Part shown: positions 63,904-64,000 of the stretch, piece by piece
How the letters are laid out: every line of letters starts with the position of its first letter
Numbering within the stretch: the first letter of the stretch is position 1
Assembly: GCF_963169125.1 (NCBI RefSeq)
Contig: NC_084795.1
Span: 190,686,214-190,750,213, forward strand
Length of the DNA: 64,000 bases
Direction of reading: 5' to 3'
Origin: Humulus lupulus
Taxonomy: Eukaryota > Streptophyta > Magnoliopsida > Rosales > Cannabaceae
Made by a program: the position numbers and the translations under genes
The notes under the pieces: model-generated
The model's input: only the letters and a program-made list of their open reading frames with translations
What the model was told of the DNA's origin: nothing
The model's database searches: none

Positions 63904-64000
63904 TCGTGCTCTTTAAGAAAAACAACGATCAATCGATTTAAGTTAACTTCTAAGTTTTATGACCTGGTTATTTCCAGGAACTTAATTTGAAAACTTAGTT
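63904..64000 (+). repeat. Partial monomer at the right edge
   Basis: The first 97 bases of a unit of consensus type are present, so the array continues beyond the window. No flanking unique sequence is visible on either side. Confidence 0.95.

Larger units (their letters stand above)
1..64000. repeat. 119-bp satellite DNA array filling the window
   Basis: Every stretch of the window is the same 119-bp unit in the same orientation. The motif TCGTGCTCTTTAAG returns at 1, 120, 239 and onward to 63904, and 63903 is exactly 537 x 119, so there are 537 full units and one partial unit. Neighbouring units usually differ by a few substitutions. I saw no inserted element, unique sequence or strand flip. 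The consensus has 19 C and 16 G in 119 positions. Stops occur in all frames on both strands, so no protein-coding gene is present. Arrays of this kind are known from eukaryotic centromeric and pericentromeric heterochromatin; that location is inferred, not shown. The monomer family is not one I recognise, and the array runs off both ends. Confidence 0.98.

Noticed and set aside
1..64000. Open reading frames
   Set aside because: 119 is not a multiple of three and the consensus has TAA, TAG or TGA in all frames. Stop-to-stop gaps reach only about 111 nt (+) and 81 nt (-). Any short ORF is a by-product of the repeat.
1..64000. CRISPR array or prokaryotic repeat system
   Set aside because: There are no conserved short repeats separated by unique spacers; the entire 119-bp unit is conserved, and no cas-like or other gene is present.
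1..64000. Telomere repeats, rDNA, tRNA, histone or other tandem gene clusters
   Set aside because: No telomeric motif, tRNA-like or rRNA-like sequence was seen; the unit is far too short for a gene cluster.
1..64000. Transposable element insertion or terminal inverted repeats
   Set aside because: The 119-bp register is continuous from end to end apart from six one-base changes, leaving no room for an insertion.

Overview
The whole 64 kb window is one uninterrupted satellite DNA array. A 119-bp, AT-rich monomer (about 29% G+C, from a consensus I built by eye) repeats head to tail in one orientation from the first base to the last: 537 complete units plus a 97-bp partial unit at the right edge. 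I found no gene, RNA gene, transposon, CRISPR array, inverted segment or unique sequence, and neither array boundary is in the window. An array of this size and organisation indicates a eukaryotic heterochromatic locus, plausibly centromeric or pericentromeric. I do not recognise the monomer and cannot name the organism.

The monomer cannot encode a long protein. Its length is not a multiple of three, and the consensus has stops in every frame, so the longest stop-to-stop distance is about 111 nt on the + strand and about 81 nt on the - strand. It is rich in short dyad symmetries: AATCGATT, AAGTTAACTT, CCTGG-6-CCAGG and GAACT-14-AGTTC. CpG is not depleted.

The real information is at the higher-order scale. 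Shared variants show nested, overlapping tandem duplications of blocks of monomers: 9-mer (834-2856), 35-mer (2024-9160), 13-mer (3640-6750), 16-mer (10700-15230, with an inner 4-mer pair), 13-mer (14560-18230), 8-mer (21330-23270), a clean triple 16-mer of 1904 bp (22640-28351), mosaic sequence (28.3-33 kb), 16-mer (33060-36950), 8-mer (35770-37890), 25-mer (38590-44540), 24-mer (43075-48790), 17-mer (47670-54640) and 38-mer (54560-62580, then a 36-monomer offset to about 63500). HOR limits are good to roughly one monomer.

The array divides into two subfamily domains. The left part (to 35.08 kb) carries 23 EcoRI-type (GAATTC) monomers, usually in a fixed three-monomer cassette. The right part (from 34.1 kb) lacks them and instead carries about 30 monomers with TATATCTAGGAACATC. 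The two meet at 33-35 kb. Only six single-base length changes disturb the 119-bp register, three of them copies of one deletion. This suggests homogenisation by unequal exchange or amplification, with strict retention of monomer length.
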